From: a bacterium D16-76
GTDB taxonomy: Bacteria; Bacillota; Clostridia; Oscillospirales; Acutalibacteraceae
Direction of reading: 5' to 3'
Length of the DNA: 52,662 nucleotides
Assembly (NCBI GenBank): GCA_009917445.1
Contig: QZEE01000025.1
Location: 1 to 52,662 of the forward strand
In this document: positions 1 to 8,346 of the stretch, in pieces
Layout of the letters: every line of letters begins with the position of its first letter
How positions within the stretch are numbered: the stretch's first letter is position 1
Made by a program: the position numbers and the translations under genes
The notes under the pieces: generated by a model
Database searches by the model: none
What the model saw: only the letters and a program-made list of their open reading frames with translations
What the model was told of the DNA's origin: nothing

Positions 1-1952
1 CTGCCGGAGGATTTCAGGAATACCGCAAACTCCGCACCCACCTCCGGGGTCTCTATCTGCGTGGAGCCATCATCGCAGTGCTTGATAACGGTGATTTTCC
101 CCTTCTGCACAGTTTCAGGGCTGGTGACAGCCGGGGCCGAGTTAAACTCTACCTCATACTGTTTGGGATCAGCGCCCACAGGGTACACGGTTTCATCCAG
201 CAGATATCCCTCGCTGGGAGTAATCTCCTGCACCGTCCAGCCGGAGCCGCAGGTGTAATAGCTGGTGGTAAAGTGCCCCTCGCTGTCGGTGGTATAGGTG
301 TCCACCAGTTCGCCATCTTTATAAATACCATAGACAGCACCCGCAAGAGTAGCGTCACCCTGCTGAGTGCCGGTTTCTCCATCCACCTTGTTAAGAGTGA
401 TATTGAATTTCTTGAGGACGTTGCGGAAACTGGCGTTGGTGGCTTTCTCCCACTCAATATTGGCGGTCTGAGTGGCAGGTACCACATAGCGGATTGCCGT
501 GTCCACTTCCTCCAGGGTGTACCCGCTGCCGATGGGAATATCGGTGAACTGCGCTACACCAGAGCTGTTCGTAGTGGCGTAGAGGTCAACGGTTTCACCC
601 ATGGAGGACGTACCGAAAAGGTGGAAACGAACGCCGCTGTTCAGGCCGTCCTCGCTGTTTTTGGTGACAGTCAGGCTGCCTTTCTGCAAGCTGTTATTGA
701 AACTGACTGTCGCCGTCTGCCCGGCTGGAACTGTTACCTTTTGCGGCTCCTGGGGAACATAGTCACCAGCCATCTGCTCAGTGACGGTGTACTCCCCAGG
801 CTGGAGACTGTCGATCTGCACCTCGCCCCGGCTGTTGGTGGTGACCGTCTGGTCGATGCCGTTGCCGGTAATGTGGAAGGTGATGCCCTCCACCTTGCCG
901 TCCTCGGAGGTCTTGACGATTTTTGCGGAGCCATAGGATACGTTCAGCTTAAGATAGGCGGCGATGGGGTCGGTGACAGACTGGGTGTAGGTGACCGTAT
1001 TCTGCTGGCCAACACCAGGCCCGAAGGTACCATCGTCCCACACAACCAGGCCCATGCGTTTGGAGTCCTTCTTGCTGGCACTGACAGTCACATCGCCGGT
1101 GGGAGCAGTGGGGCTGGTGATGGTCAGCACATCGCCGCTGGTGGTGAACTTCATGGCGCTGTAGTCAGAGGAAAACGTGTAGTTACCCAGCACCTTATTG
1201 GTGTCGGTCAGCGAGGCAGTGTACTGGCTGCCGTCCCATTCCAACTCGATAGTGGGCGCTTTTCCACGGCTCTTAGCCATGAAAGACGGTGTTTTGCTGT
1301 GGTTCTGGACACTGGTGACCATAGAGTTGTACTTGTCCATGATCCGGCTGCGCAGAGGGTGTCCAGGCTTGATGAAATCTAAGACAGGGTTCTTGCCGCC
1401 AGTGCTGACGTGACCGAAGTTTTCATCGCGTTCACCCACGATGGTCTCCCAAATCAAAAGCTGGGTCGCGTAGACGTGGGCCAGTTTATCCGCTGCGGCG
1501 CTGTTTTGGGACACCCAGGTGGGGTCGATATTGCCGTTGTAGCCGTACTGCAAAATCCGGCCAATGAGCGATTTTATGGTGTCGGCATCGATGGTCTTGT
1601 TGAGGGACGAGGGGTAGTTGTCCCAAAAGGTTTCGTCCTTCGCCGTGAAGGCGTGGGCGTTGTCGATGGGTGTACCCGGCTCGATACAATAGGCCACTTT
1701 CCCCTCATAGGAGCCGACGGCAAACGTGGCGAACATATCATAGGCGTCCATATACCAGCCGTTCATAAACTGGAGGTTATCCCGATCCCAATGGTCACGA
1801 TTGGTTTCCGCGTCACGGGGAAAAGAAACCATATAGATTTCCGAGCGTTCCCCGGCGGCTTGGGCCGTGGTTCCGAAACTGGCGAACATGGAAAAGCACA
1901 TGAGCAAGGCCATGACCAGCGCTATGCTTTTCCGCTTAACAGTAGATGTCAT
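1..1952 (-). CDS. Thioester-domain, SpaA/Cna-B repeat surface adhesin (3' end outside window)
   Basis: About 650 residues are visible, running off the left edge. A signal peptide (about residues 1-33, KRK then a hydrophobic stretch) is followed by a domain with the two hallmarks of Cys-Gln thioester adhesin domains: VAYCIEPG (Cys89) and YATQLLIWE (Gln164). Several SpaA/Cna-B-type beta-sandwich repeats follow, with the usual Lys-rich starts and E/T-P-x-G-Y turns. In the family, the internal thioester binds host or surface nucleophiles covalently and the protein is normally anchored by sortase; the anchor would be off the window. The start is set by AAAGGAGAGAAT just before ATG. A strong intrinsic terminator lies only about 30 nt upstream, leaving no room for a separate promoter. 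Function as host or cell adhesin is inferred. Confidence 0.88.
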   Translation of the reverse strand, partial: MTSTVKRKSIALVMALLMCFSMFASFGTTAQAAGERSEIYMVSFPRDAETNRDHWDRDNLQFMNGWYMDAYDMFATFAVGSYEGKVAYCIEPGTPIDNAHAFTAKDETFWDNYPSSLNKTIDADTIKSLIGRILQYGYNGNIDPTWVSQNSAAADKLAHVYATQLLIWETIVGERDENFGHVSTGGKNPVLDFIKPGHPLRSRIMDKYNSMVTSVQNHSKTPSFMAKSRGKAPTIELEWDGSQYTASLTDTNKVLGNYTFSSDYSAMKFTTSGDVLTITSPTAPTGDVTVSASKKDSKRMGLVVWDDGTFGPGVGQQNTVTYTQSVTDPIAAYLKLNVSYGSAKIVKTSEDGKVEGITFHITGNGIDQTVTTNSRGEVQIDSLQPGEYTVTEQMAGDYVPQEPQKVTVPAGQTATVSFNNSLQKGSLTVTKNSEDGLNSGVRFHLFGTSSMGETVDLYATTNSSGVAQFTDIPIGSGYTLEEVDTAIRYVVPATQTANIEWEKATNASFRNVLKKFNITLNKVDGETGTQQGDATLAGAVYGIYKDGELVDTYTTDSEGHFTTSYYTCGSGWTVQEITPSEGYLLDETVYPVGADPKQYEVEFNSAPAVTSPETVQKGKITVIKHCDDGSTQIETPEVGAEFAVFLKSSG

Positions 1953-1980
1953 ATTCTCTCCTTTTCTGCCCATCCGGGCA

Positions 1981-2012
1981 ACAAAAAAAGGACACCACTT
2001 TTGCGGTGTCCT
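1981..2012 (-). terminator. Intrinsic terminator between lipoprotein and adhesin genes
   Basis: On the minus strand the stem AAGGACACC/GGTGTCCTT (9 bp, 8-nt loop) is followed by a run of seven T. It follows the lipoprotein stop at 2029 and ends about 30 nt before the adhesin ATG. Confidence 0.85.
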
Positions 2013-2028
2013 TGGTGTTGTTTTGCGA

Positions 2029-2811
2029 TCATGCGTACCCGATATAGATGTTGTAGTTGTTCCCGCCGGTGGATTCGTACCATACCCACACGTCGGTGAT
2101 ATCCGGGTCATTTGCATATCTATTCAGCCTACTGCTGATGTCCCGCTCCAGGCAGGTGCTGTGCAGCCCGGCCCCGATGGGGTTGTCCCAGCAGTCTACC
2201 GCGCTGCTTTCCAGCCGCAAGCCCAGGCCCTGGGCATAGCTTTGGGCGTAGCCTATCCAGTAGCCGATATCGAAGGTGGGTTCCTCTATGACCGGCTCGG
2301 GCGTGGGTTCTGCCGGGGCCGGGGTAGGCTCGGCAGGTGCAGGAGTGGGGGCTGGCGGCTCCGGTGTAGGAACCGGAGTTGGTGCAGATGTGGCCGCTGG
2401 CGATGGGATGGGGGTGGCTTTCGCGGTGACTTTCAGGCAGGCGTCAGGTTCGGCGGCAGGTGGTTCAGGAGTAGGGGTAGATACCGCTGTTTTTGGCTTA
2501 GTGGCTGGATTTTCCTGCCGTACCTTGGGTTTCTGTGCCTTCTCCTGTTCAGCGGCAGGGTAGGCTTTGGGATTCTCCTTTTCCTTTTCTGCCGTATTCG
2601 GTCTGAACTTGAGGCCCGCTGCTATTTGTGCTATTATGGCGCTCGTGTCGATGTGTCCATCGCTGGTATCGGTGGGCGAGGCTACATTCAGTACAAGCGC
2701 CTGGGGTGCGGGTTCTGGCGCTGACTGTGTGGCCTGGGGCTGTTGCACCTGGCACCCGGCGCTGCTTATGAGCAGGGCGGCGGCTATAAGAGTGGTCAAG
2801 ATTTTCTTCAT
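2029..2811 (-). CDS. Proline-rich secreted lipoprotein
   Basis: A 260-residue protein starting MKKILTTL, with a hydrophobic signal and lipobox SSAGC (Cys20), so probably lipid-anchored outside the membrane. The middle (about residues 60-165) is a low-complexity linker rich in P, A, T and E (PTPEP-type repeats) of the kind that spans the cell wall. The last about 90 residues (from YWIGYAQSYAQGLGL to NIYIGYA) form a compact, Trp/Tyr-rich domain that I do not recognise. An ATG 9 nt upstream exists, but AAAGGATG sits at correct spacing only for the inner ATG at 2811. Placed upstream of the surface adhesin, it may belong to the same surface module. No enzymatic motif seen. Confidence 0.75.
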   Translation of the reverse strand: MKKILTTLIAAALLISSAGCQVQQPQATQSAPEPAPQALVLNVASPTDTSDGHIDTSAIIAQIAAGLKFRPNTAEKEKENPKAYPAAEQEKAQKPKVRQENPATKPKTAVSTPTPEPPAAEPDACLKVTAKATPIPSPAATSAPTPVPTPEPPAPTPAPAEPTPAPAEPTPEPVIEEPTFDIGYWIGYAQSYAQGLGLRLESSAVDCWDNPIGAGLHSTCLERDISSRLNRYANDPDITDVWVWYESTGGNNYNIYIGYA

Positions 2812-2847
2812 GGATTTCATCCTTTCTTGGAGTTTTTCTTGACCACA

Positions 2848-2875
2848 AGCATATCACAACTTTTCAGAAAGTCCA
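2848..2875 (-). promoter_or_regulatory. Putative sigma-A promoter for the lipoprotein gene
   Basis: On the minus strand TGGACT, a 16-nt spacer, then TATGCT, 37 nt upstream of the start codon. The 2812-2970 gap holds no gene. Confidence 0.5.
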
Positions 2876-2970
2876 GACCAATTCCGAATAAATATGCAAC
2901 AAAGATTCAGCCGGAAATTCCTTGCAATCTGGGCGGAGCGCGGATAGTTTTTATGGCAGAACACCTCCCA

Positions 2971-3645
2971 TCACATCGAAATAAAGGTAAACCCGGAGCT
3001 TTCCTCTACTTCCTCTTGGCTGATTTCCTCCGGCTGGGCGAAGCGCTCCATATACCGGTCAACTTCCGCATCCGTGAGGGAGCGAAGGCTTTCGCCGTTA
3101 TCTCCGACCAAAATGAATGGCCCGGCGATCACATCATCCTCCACATGGCGGTTGCCCTCCATGCCAATGAGTTTTCCTTCATCACTGCAGAGTAGGACGG
3201 TGCCGTCCTGATTGTTGAGGACTTCCAACGGCCCATGCACGGCCTTCTGCATGGACAGCAGGTCACGGCCCACTTCGCTGACGAATAGCGGCCTGCCGGG
3301 TTCCACATACACGATCCGCAACAGATCATCCGGCTTATGAGCCAGTTCCGGGTCGAAATCCAGTTTCTTAAATCCCCAATGATCGCAGAAGAACGCGCCA
3401 TTTTCGGTCAGCACCACATCCGAAATAGACAACGAGTGGCCCCGGTGCAGAGGATGCCCGCCGACGTTGAACAAGGAGTAGACTTCTTCCAGGTCGCGGC
3501 AGTTTACGTCACCGCGAAACACTCCCTCATATATGCCGGAATCAATTCCAGCGCCCCCGCGCAGCTCCATGGTTTGCTCAAGACCACGAAATTTCAGGCT
3601 GTCCTCATCGTAATCGCCGTCAATTTGGAATATCTGGATCTGCAA
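2971..3645 (-). CDS. YodL-like plus DUF3846 domain protein
   Basis: Two domains can be seen. The N-terminal half (LQIQIFQID through GFKKLDFD, about residues 1-110) resembles the YodL domain. The C-terminal half, from about GRPLFVSEVGRDLLSMQKAV to DRYMERFAQPEEI, resembles DUF3846. Both are uncharacterised accessory domains of conjugative elements. The frame is open further upstream to 3840, but that extension is Arg/Trp/Cys-rich and antisense-like and lies inside the AbrB-like gene. A TTG at 3645 preceded by GAGGTG is the best start (GTG at 3654 is the alternative). Either start overlaps the upstream gene by 26-35 nt, consistent with translational coupling. Molecular function unknown. Confidence 0.7.
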   Translation of the reverse strand: MQIQIFQIDGDYDEDSLKFRGLEQTMELRGGAGIDSGIYEGVFRGDVNCRDLEEVYSLFNVGGHPLHRGHSLSISDVVLTENGAFFCDHWGFKKLDFDPELAHKPDDLLRIVYVEPGRPLFVSEVGRDLLSMQKAVHGPLEVLNNQDGTVLLCSDEGKLIGMEGNRHVEDDVIAGPFILVGDNGESLRSLTDAEVDRYMERFAQPEEISQEEVEESSGFTFISM

Positions 3646-3997
3646 GCACAGCACCTCGCTTTCCTTGAATTTCCCGGCGGGGCGGGCCAGTTCTGATTTC
3701 GCGCCTGGGCAGCCTGCCCAGGCTCTCCGAGAGCTGCACAAACGCCGCCTTTTGCAGCTCCGTGGGCAGGGAATCCAGCAATTCCAACAGCATGGCCTTG
3801 TCCTCCGCCATATCTTGTGTGGCCTTGCCCTGGCAGTCATCGCAGAGCTTTTCCCTGCGGACGATTACCGACCGGCCATCGCTGGACTCCGTGAAGGATA
3901 GCACGTCATTGTACGCAAAGCCTACCCGTTGCCTGATTTCATAGGGTATGGTAATGCGTCCTCTCTTTCCCAAAATGCGCAGCAATTTCCTGTTCAT
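3620..3997 (-). CDS. AbrB/SpoVT-fold DNA-binding protein
   Basis: A 125-residue protein. Residues 5-50 (LLRILGKRGRITIPYEIRQR..., then V..R) match the swapped-hairpin AbrB/MazE fold used by transition-state regulators and antitoxins. A CDDC pair follows, then a helical tail that could mediate oligomerisation. Its ATG overlaps the stop of the upstream Cys-rich gene by 4 nt (ATGA), so the two are translationally coupled. It is probably an element-encoded repressor; a MazE-type antitoxin is less likely because no toxin gene is adjacent. Confidence 0.75.
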   Translation of the reverse strand: MNRKLLRILGKRGRITIPYEIRQRVGFAYNDVLSFTESSDGRSVIVRREKLCDDCQGKATQDMAEDKAMLLELLDSLPTELQKAAFVQLSESLGRLPRREIRTGPPRREIQGKRGAVLADPDIPN

Positions 3998-4245
3998 TCA
4001 TCCAGCCCCCTTCCGTCGCAGTTGGCCTCGCAGGGACAGCTCTCACAATTGAACTCGCAGGGGACAGCATTCAGCGGACAGTTTTCGCAGTCACGGTCGC
4101 AGACGTAATCATCCGTGGTATCCGGCGTGTCGATGATGATCTTGCCCTCACGGGCGCTCACTTGAATGATACTTTCGGTGTTGATGCCTGCCTCCAGGAA
4201 CATCTCCAGGGGCACGGACACCAGAATAAATGGTTCGCTTGCCAA
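3994..4245 (-). CDS. Small cysteine-rich protein
   Basis: About 83 residues. The N-terminal half (EPFILVSVPLEMFLEAGI, then VSAREGKIIID) looks like a degenerate AbrB-type hairpin domain. The C-terminal tail packs eight cysteines into about 30 residues (VCDRDCENC and PCEFNCESCPCEANC), suggesting metal binding. The frame starts with GTG at 4254, but AGGATG is too close to it; TTG at 4245 has better spacing and gives MASEPFILVS. It is coupled by ATGA to the AbrB-like gene downstream. Possibly a paired regulator with that gene; function unknown. Confidence 0.6.
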   Translation of the reverse strand: MASEPFILVSVPLEMFLEAGINTESIIQVSAREGKIIIDTPDTTDDYVCDRDCENCPLNAVPCEFNCESCPCEANCDGRGLDE

Positions 4246-4257
4246 AATAATCACATC

Positions 4258-5172
4258 CTATATTTCAAACTTCATTTGTGCTGGCTTTGCATTTTCCCGC
4301 TCGAACAGGTCATAGTTGCCGATAAGCAGTTCTTTGAATTCTTTCCCGGCCTCGTACCTCTGGGCCATGGAGTGTACCCGAGTAAAATCGAACACAGGAA
4401 AGCCGTCGTACAACTCCCGAATCTCTGCACAATCGTTGTACGAGAGCAGAAACCTTCCCTGCATACTTGCTGCCGTATCACGCAGGCGCACATGGTCGGC
4501 CCAGGCAAACTCCACGGCGTACATATCCTCCGTGGAGAAGTACGGCGGGTCGAGATAAAAGAATGTGTCGGACCGATCATAGTGGTGGATGAGGGTTTCA
4601 AAGTCCTGACTTTCTACCACGACATTCGCCAGCCGGTTTTCTAGCTGCTGGATAAGGCCGAACAGCCGCCGTAGGTCAAAGGGCTGTGAGGCAAAAGACT
4701 TCTTCCCGCTGGAGTAGCTGTAGCGGAGCAACTTCAGGTACATTGCCGCCCGGCGCACGTCGTAATCTTTGGTAATGCGCTGCCGGGTAGCCTGCAATTC
4801 TTCTGCCGCTGGCGGCGGGAACAGGATTTCCGTCAGTTCCATTTCTTCTGCCAGAAACCTATCGTCAAACTGCTCATGCTGGAAAAACTTCTTGATGGCT
4901 TGGAAGTCTGCACGGGAATTGAGATTACAAAACCCAAGTTCCTGAATGGTGGCCATAGTCCGTTCCTTCATGCAGTGGAACAGGTTGACAAGGTTCCGGT
5001 CGAAGTCGTTATATACCTCGAAGGGGTCAGGGGGCTTGCCCAGCAGCACGCTCCCGGATCCGCCGAACACTTCCACAAACCTGCCATATTCCAGGGGGAA
5101 CAGGCTATAAATGATAGGGAGGATAGGCGCTTTGTTGCCCACCCAAGATACCGGAGATTTAATTGAGACCAC
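4258..5172 (-). CDS. D12-class DNA adenine N6-methyltransferase (Dam-like, orphan)
   Basis: 304 residues, the usual size for the D12/Dam family. It shows the N-terminal SWVGNKAPILP element, the SAM-binding VEVFGGSGSVLL motif (about residue 33), VYNDFDRNLVNLF, and the catalytic DPPYFS motif (about residue 208). It would transfer a methyl group from SAM to adenine in a short site. No restriction endonuclease is beside it, so it is probably a protective or regulatory orphan methylase of the element. The GTG at 5172 overlaps the likely ribosome site GAGGTGG, so the true start may be a few codons inside, near the family-typical KSPVSWVG. A terminator hairpin lies 34 nt upstream. Confidence 0.9.
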   Translation of the reverse strand: MVSIKSPVSWVGNKAPILPIIYSLFPLEYGRFVEVFGGSGSVLLGKPPDPFEVYNDFDRNLVNLFHCMKERTMATIQELGFCNLNSRADFQAIKKFFQHEQFDDRFLAEEMELTEILFPPPAAEELQATRQRITKDYDVRRAAMYLKLLRYSYSSGKKSFASQPFDLRRLFGLIQQLENRLANVVVESQDFETLIHHYDRSDTFFYLDPPYFSTEDMYAVEFAWADHVRLRDTAASMQGRFLLSYNDCAEIRELYDGFPVFDFTRVHSMAQRYEAGKEFKELLIGNYDLFERENAKPAQMKFEI

Positions 5173-5205
5173 CTCATTTCTTCGCCGGAAATCGTCCAGA
5201 AAACG

Positions 5206-5248
5206 AAAAAAGCCGGTATCATCGCTCCCTGAACGATTGATACCGGCC
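5206..5248 (-). terminator. Intrinsic terminator upstream of the adenine methylase gene
   Basis: Minus-strand stem GATACCGGC/GCCGGTATC (9 bp), extended by CGAT/ATCG, followed by six T. It lies between the Api92-like stop (5265) and the methylase start (5172), with no promoter-sized gap after it. Confidence 0.8.
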
Positions 5249-5264
5249 TAAAATTCTGCTATAC

Positions 5265-5969
5265 TTATTTCATTGACATCCCGCTGTCCAAACCCTCATC
5301 TTCCTCCTGTTCATCATTTCCCCACAGGCTGTTGGCGTACTCCACAGCCTCAACACCAACAGGGCGGTACTCGCCGCACAGAGAGCCGTTGTGGTACTCA
5401 TCCTCGCCACAGTTGTACCCGATGTCCTCATCGGCCCACTGGTGGGTAAAATCCAAATCGGGATACATTTCAGCGAGCTTTGCAATGATCGGCTCAGGCG
5501 GGGACCATGCACTCAAAAACCGCAGGGACTTGCCGTCAAACTGGACGCCACCCTCATAGCCATAGGTGTTCCACTTGGTGCCCCAGTTTTTGATGCGCCA
5601 GTCATACCAACTGGTGACACCATACTTTTGCTTATTCATAAACGCCCGCCTGCCCAAATCCCAGGCAGCACGGTCGATGTCAGGCCGCACCCGGAGAAAC
5701 GCCTGCTCCGATTTTTGGGGGATATTCAGCAGGTCGAAGTCCTCCTTTTTGCCGTTAAAAGTGTAGATCTCGATGAAGTCCTTATAGGCTTTCAGACCGC
5801 GGTCTGTGCGGCTACCTTCCTCGATACCCAACTCCGGCGGCATGAGAGCCAGCTTGTTGAAATCGATGGAACCCAGACCGTATTCGTCGCTTTTGACAGC
5901 CTCGAACAAGGCCCGAACTCGCTGGGGGTCCCCTTTGATTTCAATAATATTTGTTATATGGTTTGGCAT
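5265..5969 (-). CDS. Api92-like / DUF1281 ferredoxin-like-domain protein
   Basis: 234 residues starting MPNHITNIIEIKGDPQRV. This opening, the WDLGRRAF segment and the C-terminal WYDWRIKNWGTKWN...F.SAWSPP pattern are characteristic of the Api92/YubB-like family found on plasmids, phages and conjugative elements. The family has a ferredoxin-like fold and no assigned activity. The C-terminus is acidic. The start overlaps the stop of the cytosine methylase by 16 nt, so the pair is probably co-translated. A terminator follows at 5206-5248. Confidence 0.8.
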   Translation of the reverse strand: MPNHITNIIEIKGDPQRVRALFEAVKSDEYGLGSIDFNKLALMPPELGIEEGSRTDRGLKAYKDFIEIYTFNGKKEDFDLLNIPQKSEQAFLRVRPDIDRAAWDLGRRAFMNKQKYGVTSWYDWRIKNWGTKWNTYGYEGGVQFDGKSLRFLSAWSPPEPIIAKLAEMYPDLDFTHQWADEDIGYNCGEDEYHNGSLCGEYRPVGVEAVEYANSLWGNDEQEEDEGLDSGMSMK

Positions 5970-7155
5970 TTAGACCTCCAAAATATTTCCTTGATTTTCT
6001 CGCCCAGCGCAGAAATGACAGGCACAGTAACCGCATTCCCAGCCATTTTATAAAGCTGTGCGTCGGACAGCCCGGTTGCGGTAGCTTTAATAAATTGCTC
6101 GTCACTAAAACCTTGCAACCTCCAGCATTCGATAGGCATGAGCTTGCGTACTTTGCCATAGTGAATACTGCCATCTGCATTACGCACAGGCACAGCAAAC
6201 GGGGCTTGCCCCTCGACAAACACACCCGATTTCCCGCCTTTAAACTTACCGATGCCCGCGTCCTGATTAGCCAGCAGGCACCTGGCATTCTCCGTCAGTT
6301 CCAGGCTTTCGTTCAGGTCGATAAAAAAATACCCCTGGTTATTTCCAGGGGTGACGGTGTGTGCTATCTTGTCCCCGGCCCGCCCGCGCCGGGTGTTCAT
6401 GGTGGCGTAGGCCAGGTCAATGCTGTCGCCAGGGTGAGCCAGCTGATACCCGGCTTTCGTCATAACTTTTATGGGCAGGCTCACGTCATAAAGCCCGCTG
6501 CGCCCACCAAAACCTCCAGCGCTGCTTGTCAGGGTGATGGACACTCCGCTGGGGGAGTATACTCGACACCCTTCCGGCCCTGGTAGGACTTGCTCAAGAG
6601 ACGCTCCATTTGCGTCTGTGAAAGAAAGTACCTCTCCGGCACATCGGTCTCTAAGATATCCGACAATATACACTCTCTTGCGGGATTGGGGGACTCCAAA
6701 ATCCTTGCTGTTAAGCACCTGCCACGCGACATCGTACCCCAGGTCATCCAACGTAGAGAGGATGGCCGCAAACGTCCGACAGCCGTCATGCGATAGGAGG
6801 CCGGGAACATTTTCAAGCAGCAGAAATGCAGGTCTTTTACCGGCGGCAAGGCGGGCAACCTCAAAAACAAAGTTCCTCTTGCATCGTCCGCAAATCCTCG
6901 CCGTTTTCCAGCGATTGAAAAACTCTGACAAGGGAAGCCTCCGCAAATAAGGTCGATATCCGGCAGCGCTGCCGGATCGATAGTTCTGGCGTCTGCAAAA
7001 AACACTTCTCCTTCCGTATCATACATAGCGTTGTATGCCTGATTCGCATACTTATCTATCTCGCAATGACCGAAGCATTCAAAGCCGCCCACGGCCTCCA
7101 GGCCGGAGCGGAAGCCGCCGATCCCCGCGAACATATCAAAAAATCGGATAGCCAT
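5954..7155 (-). pseudogene. dcm: DNA cytosine-5 methyltransferase, frameshifted
   Basis: All conserved C5-methylase motifs are present but split over two frames. From the start at 7155: motif I FDMFAGIGGF and motif IV GGFPCQSFS with the catalytic Cys. From about 6866 on in the -1 frame: ENVPGLL (motif VI), QSRKRVYIVG (VIII), a target-recognition region, RKLMPIECWRLQGF (IX) and KMAGNAVTVP (X). The break is at a T5 run (plus-strand AAAAA, 6862-6866); one extra T would restore TLFFEVARL. The combined length, about 400 residues, is normal. Either a true inactivating deletion or a homopolymer read error. No endonuclease partner is visible. Confidence 0.85.
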
Positions 7156-7189
7156 GCGCCATCCGACCTATCCAAAATTGAAACACCTC

Positions 7190-7486
7190 CTACATCTTCA
7201 TGCCGAAATCTTCATCCTCATCTATATCCGGCTCCTGTTCCTCTGCCAGTTCTTCCTCGGTCAGCTTGCGGAAGGAATCCTCGCTGGGAATAAGCCCCAG
7301 CGACCGGCCATTGCCGAACTTGCAGTGGAGAGTGCCGATATCGTCCACCGCCATAACAGTTCCACGGGTATTGTCACCGATACGGTGGATGTCCTCACCC
7401 ATACTTAACAGCATAATCCGGGTACCAGGCGGATACTCGGCCTTGTACCGTTCTGCCTGCCGGTGCAGTTTATCCCATTCGTTCAT
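7190..7486 (-). CDS. DUF4314 domain protein
   Basis: 98 residues. The segment PPGTRIMLLSMGEDIHRI...GTRGTVMAVDDIGTLHCKF followed by GNGRSLGLIPSEDSF fits DUF4314, a small SH3-like beta-barrel family (conserved G-T-x-G-x-V and D-D-x-G-T) found in conjugative elements. The C-terminus is acidic. The frame extends upstream, but AGGAGGTATCACA positions the start at 7486. It is flanked by 13 nt from the upstream gene and 34 nt from the cytosine methylase. Role unknown. Confidence 0.75.
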   Translation of the reverse strand: MNEWDKLHRQAERYKAEYPPGTRIMLLSMGEDIHRIGDNTRGTVMAVDDIGTLHCKFGNGRSLGLIPSEDSFRKLTEEELAEEQEPDIDEDEDFGMKM

Positions 7487-7499
7487 TGTGATACCTCCT

Positions 7500-8345
7500 T
7501 CAGATTCCGCCCATCCCTTGATGGGGTTCCAAATGTTCATCTAACTCATCTTCGGTGCAGAGAAAATAATCATCACTGCTGTTCCAGTAGGAAACGTATA
7601 GGTCGCCCTCGTCCGTATCAATGGGCCGCTGCTCAAAGCCTTCCCCGAGCCCATCTGAGCATTGTCCGAGGATTTCGTCTTTCAAATCAGCCATTTCTTC
7701 CGGCGTGAGCGGCTCCTTGAGGTGGCTGTCGATACGGCCCAGGAGCCTGCCGTCCATTTCCTCTACTGTCCAGACCGCCGACATGAGCTTGGCAGCTACG
7801 CCAGCGTTTCTGTCCAGGTACTGCGCCATGTCGCCCATTTCAGGGGACTGCTCGTTGGCGATGCCCTGCTCGATCTGATCCTGATATGCCGTCAGAAAAC
7901 CGCTGCCCACCTCGATATACTCATCGCACTCACCGTCATCCAACTGGCCCACCAGGGGGCAGTAGAATGTCAGTTTCACCGGCCCTGCGGCCTGGGTCAT
8001 GGCCTTGATGTCATCGAATAGCATCTCTTTGCTGAGATACTGGTTGTGGACGATGTTCTGTTCCAGGTCTGTGAGAATTTCCTCTCTGGCAGTGCTGACG
8101 GCGAACGCTACGGTGTTAGCATCGGCCAGAGTATCATTCCTGCCGAACACCCGCAGCAGGCCCTTGCCGATCTCGCTGTCCGCTGTGAGCTCCACGTTAG
8201 CGGCATTGTCATCCATGAGCAAGAGGCTCCGGGGCGTTTTTCGGATACCCATTTCCACCAGGGCGTGGTGGAGCTCGTGGATGTTGGCGGGCAGCTCCCA
8301 TTCAAGGGCTACCCCGGCTTTATTGGTAATTTTAACTTTTATCAT
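7500..8345 (-). CDS. Element-encoded accessory protein of unknown function
   Basis: 281 residues, acidic, soluble, with no signal or membrane segment. The first 35 residues (MIKVKITNKAGVALEWELP..., then HHALVEMGI) resemble the start of the ArdA-like neighbour (MITLKIW...LTLPL...QKTLVKAF), suggesting a shared N-terminal beta-hairpin domain. The C-terminus carries a W-E-x-x-D region and an acidic FLCTEDELDEHLEP segment. Its start lies 1 nt from the neighbour's stop, so they are translationally coupled. It may also act against host restriction, but that rests only on position and the N-terminal resemblance. Confidence 0.65.
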   Translation of the reverse strand: MIKVKITNKAGVALEWELPANIHELHHALVEMGIRKTPRSLLLMDDNAANVELTADSEIGKGLLRVFGRNDTLADANTVAFAVSTAREEILTDLEQNIVHNQYLSKEMLFDDIKAMTQAAGPVKLTFYCPLVGQLDDGECDEYIEVGSGFLTAYQDQIEQGIANEQSPEMGDMAQYLDRNAGVAAKLMSAVWTVEEMDGRLLGRIDSHLKEPLTPEEMADLKDEILGQCSDGLGEGFEQRPIDTDEGDLYVSYWNSSDDYFLCTEDELDEHLEPHQGMGGI

Positions 8346-8346
8346 A

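Noticed and set aside
78-1382. Long plus-strand frame opposite the adhesin
   Set aside because: The minus-strand frame has signal peptide, thioester motifs and SpaA repeats; this is its antisense shadow.
6855-6870. Programmed -1 frameshift in the cytosine methylase
   Set aside because: The site reads G TTT TTG, not a canonical slippery heptamer, and no stimulatory structure was evident; such methylases are not known to need it.
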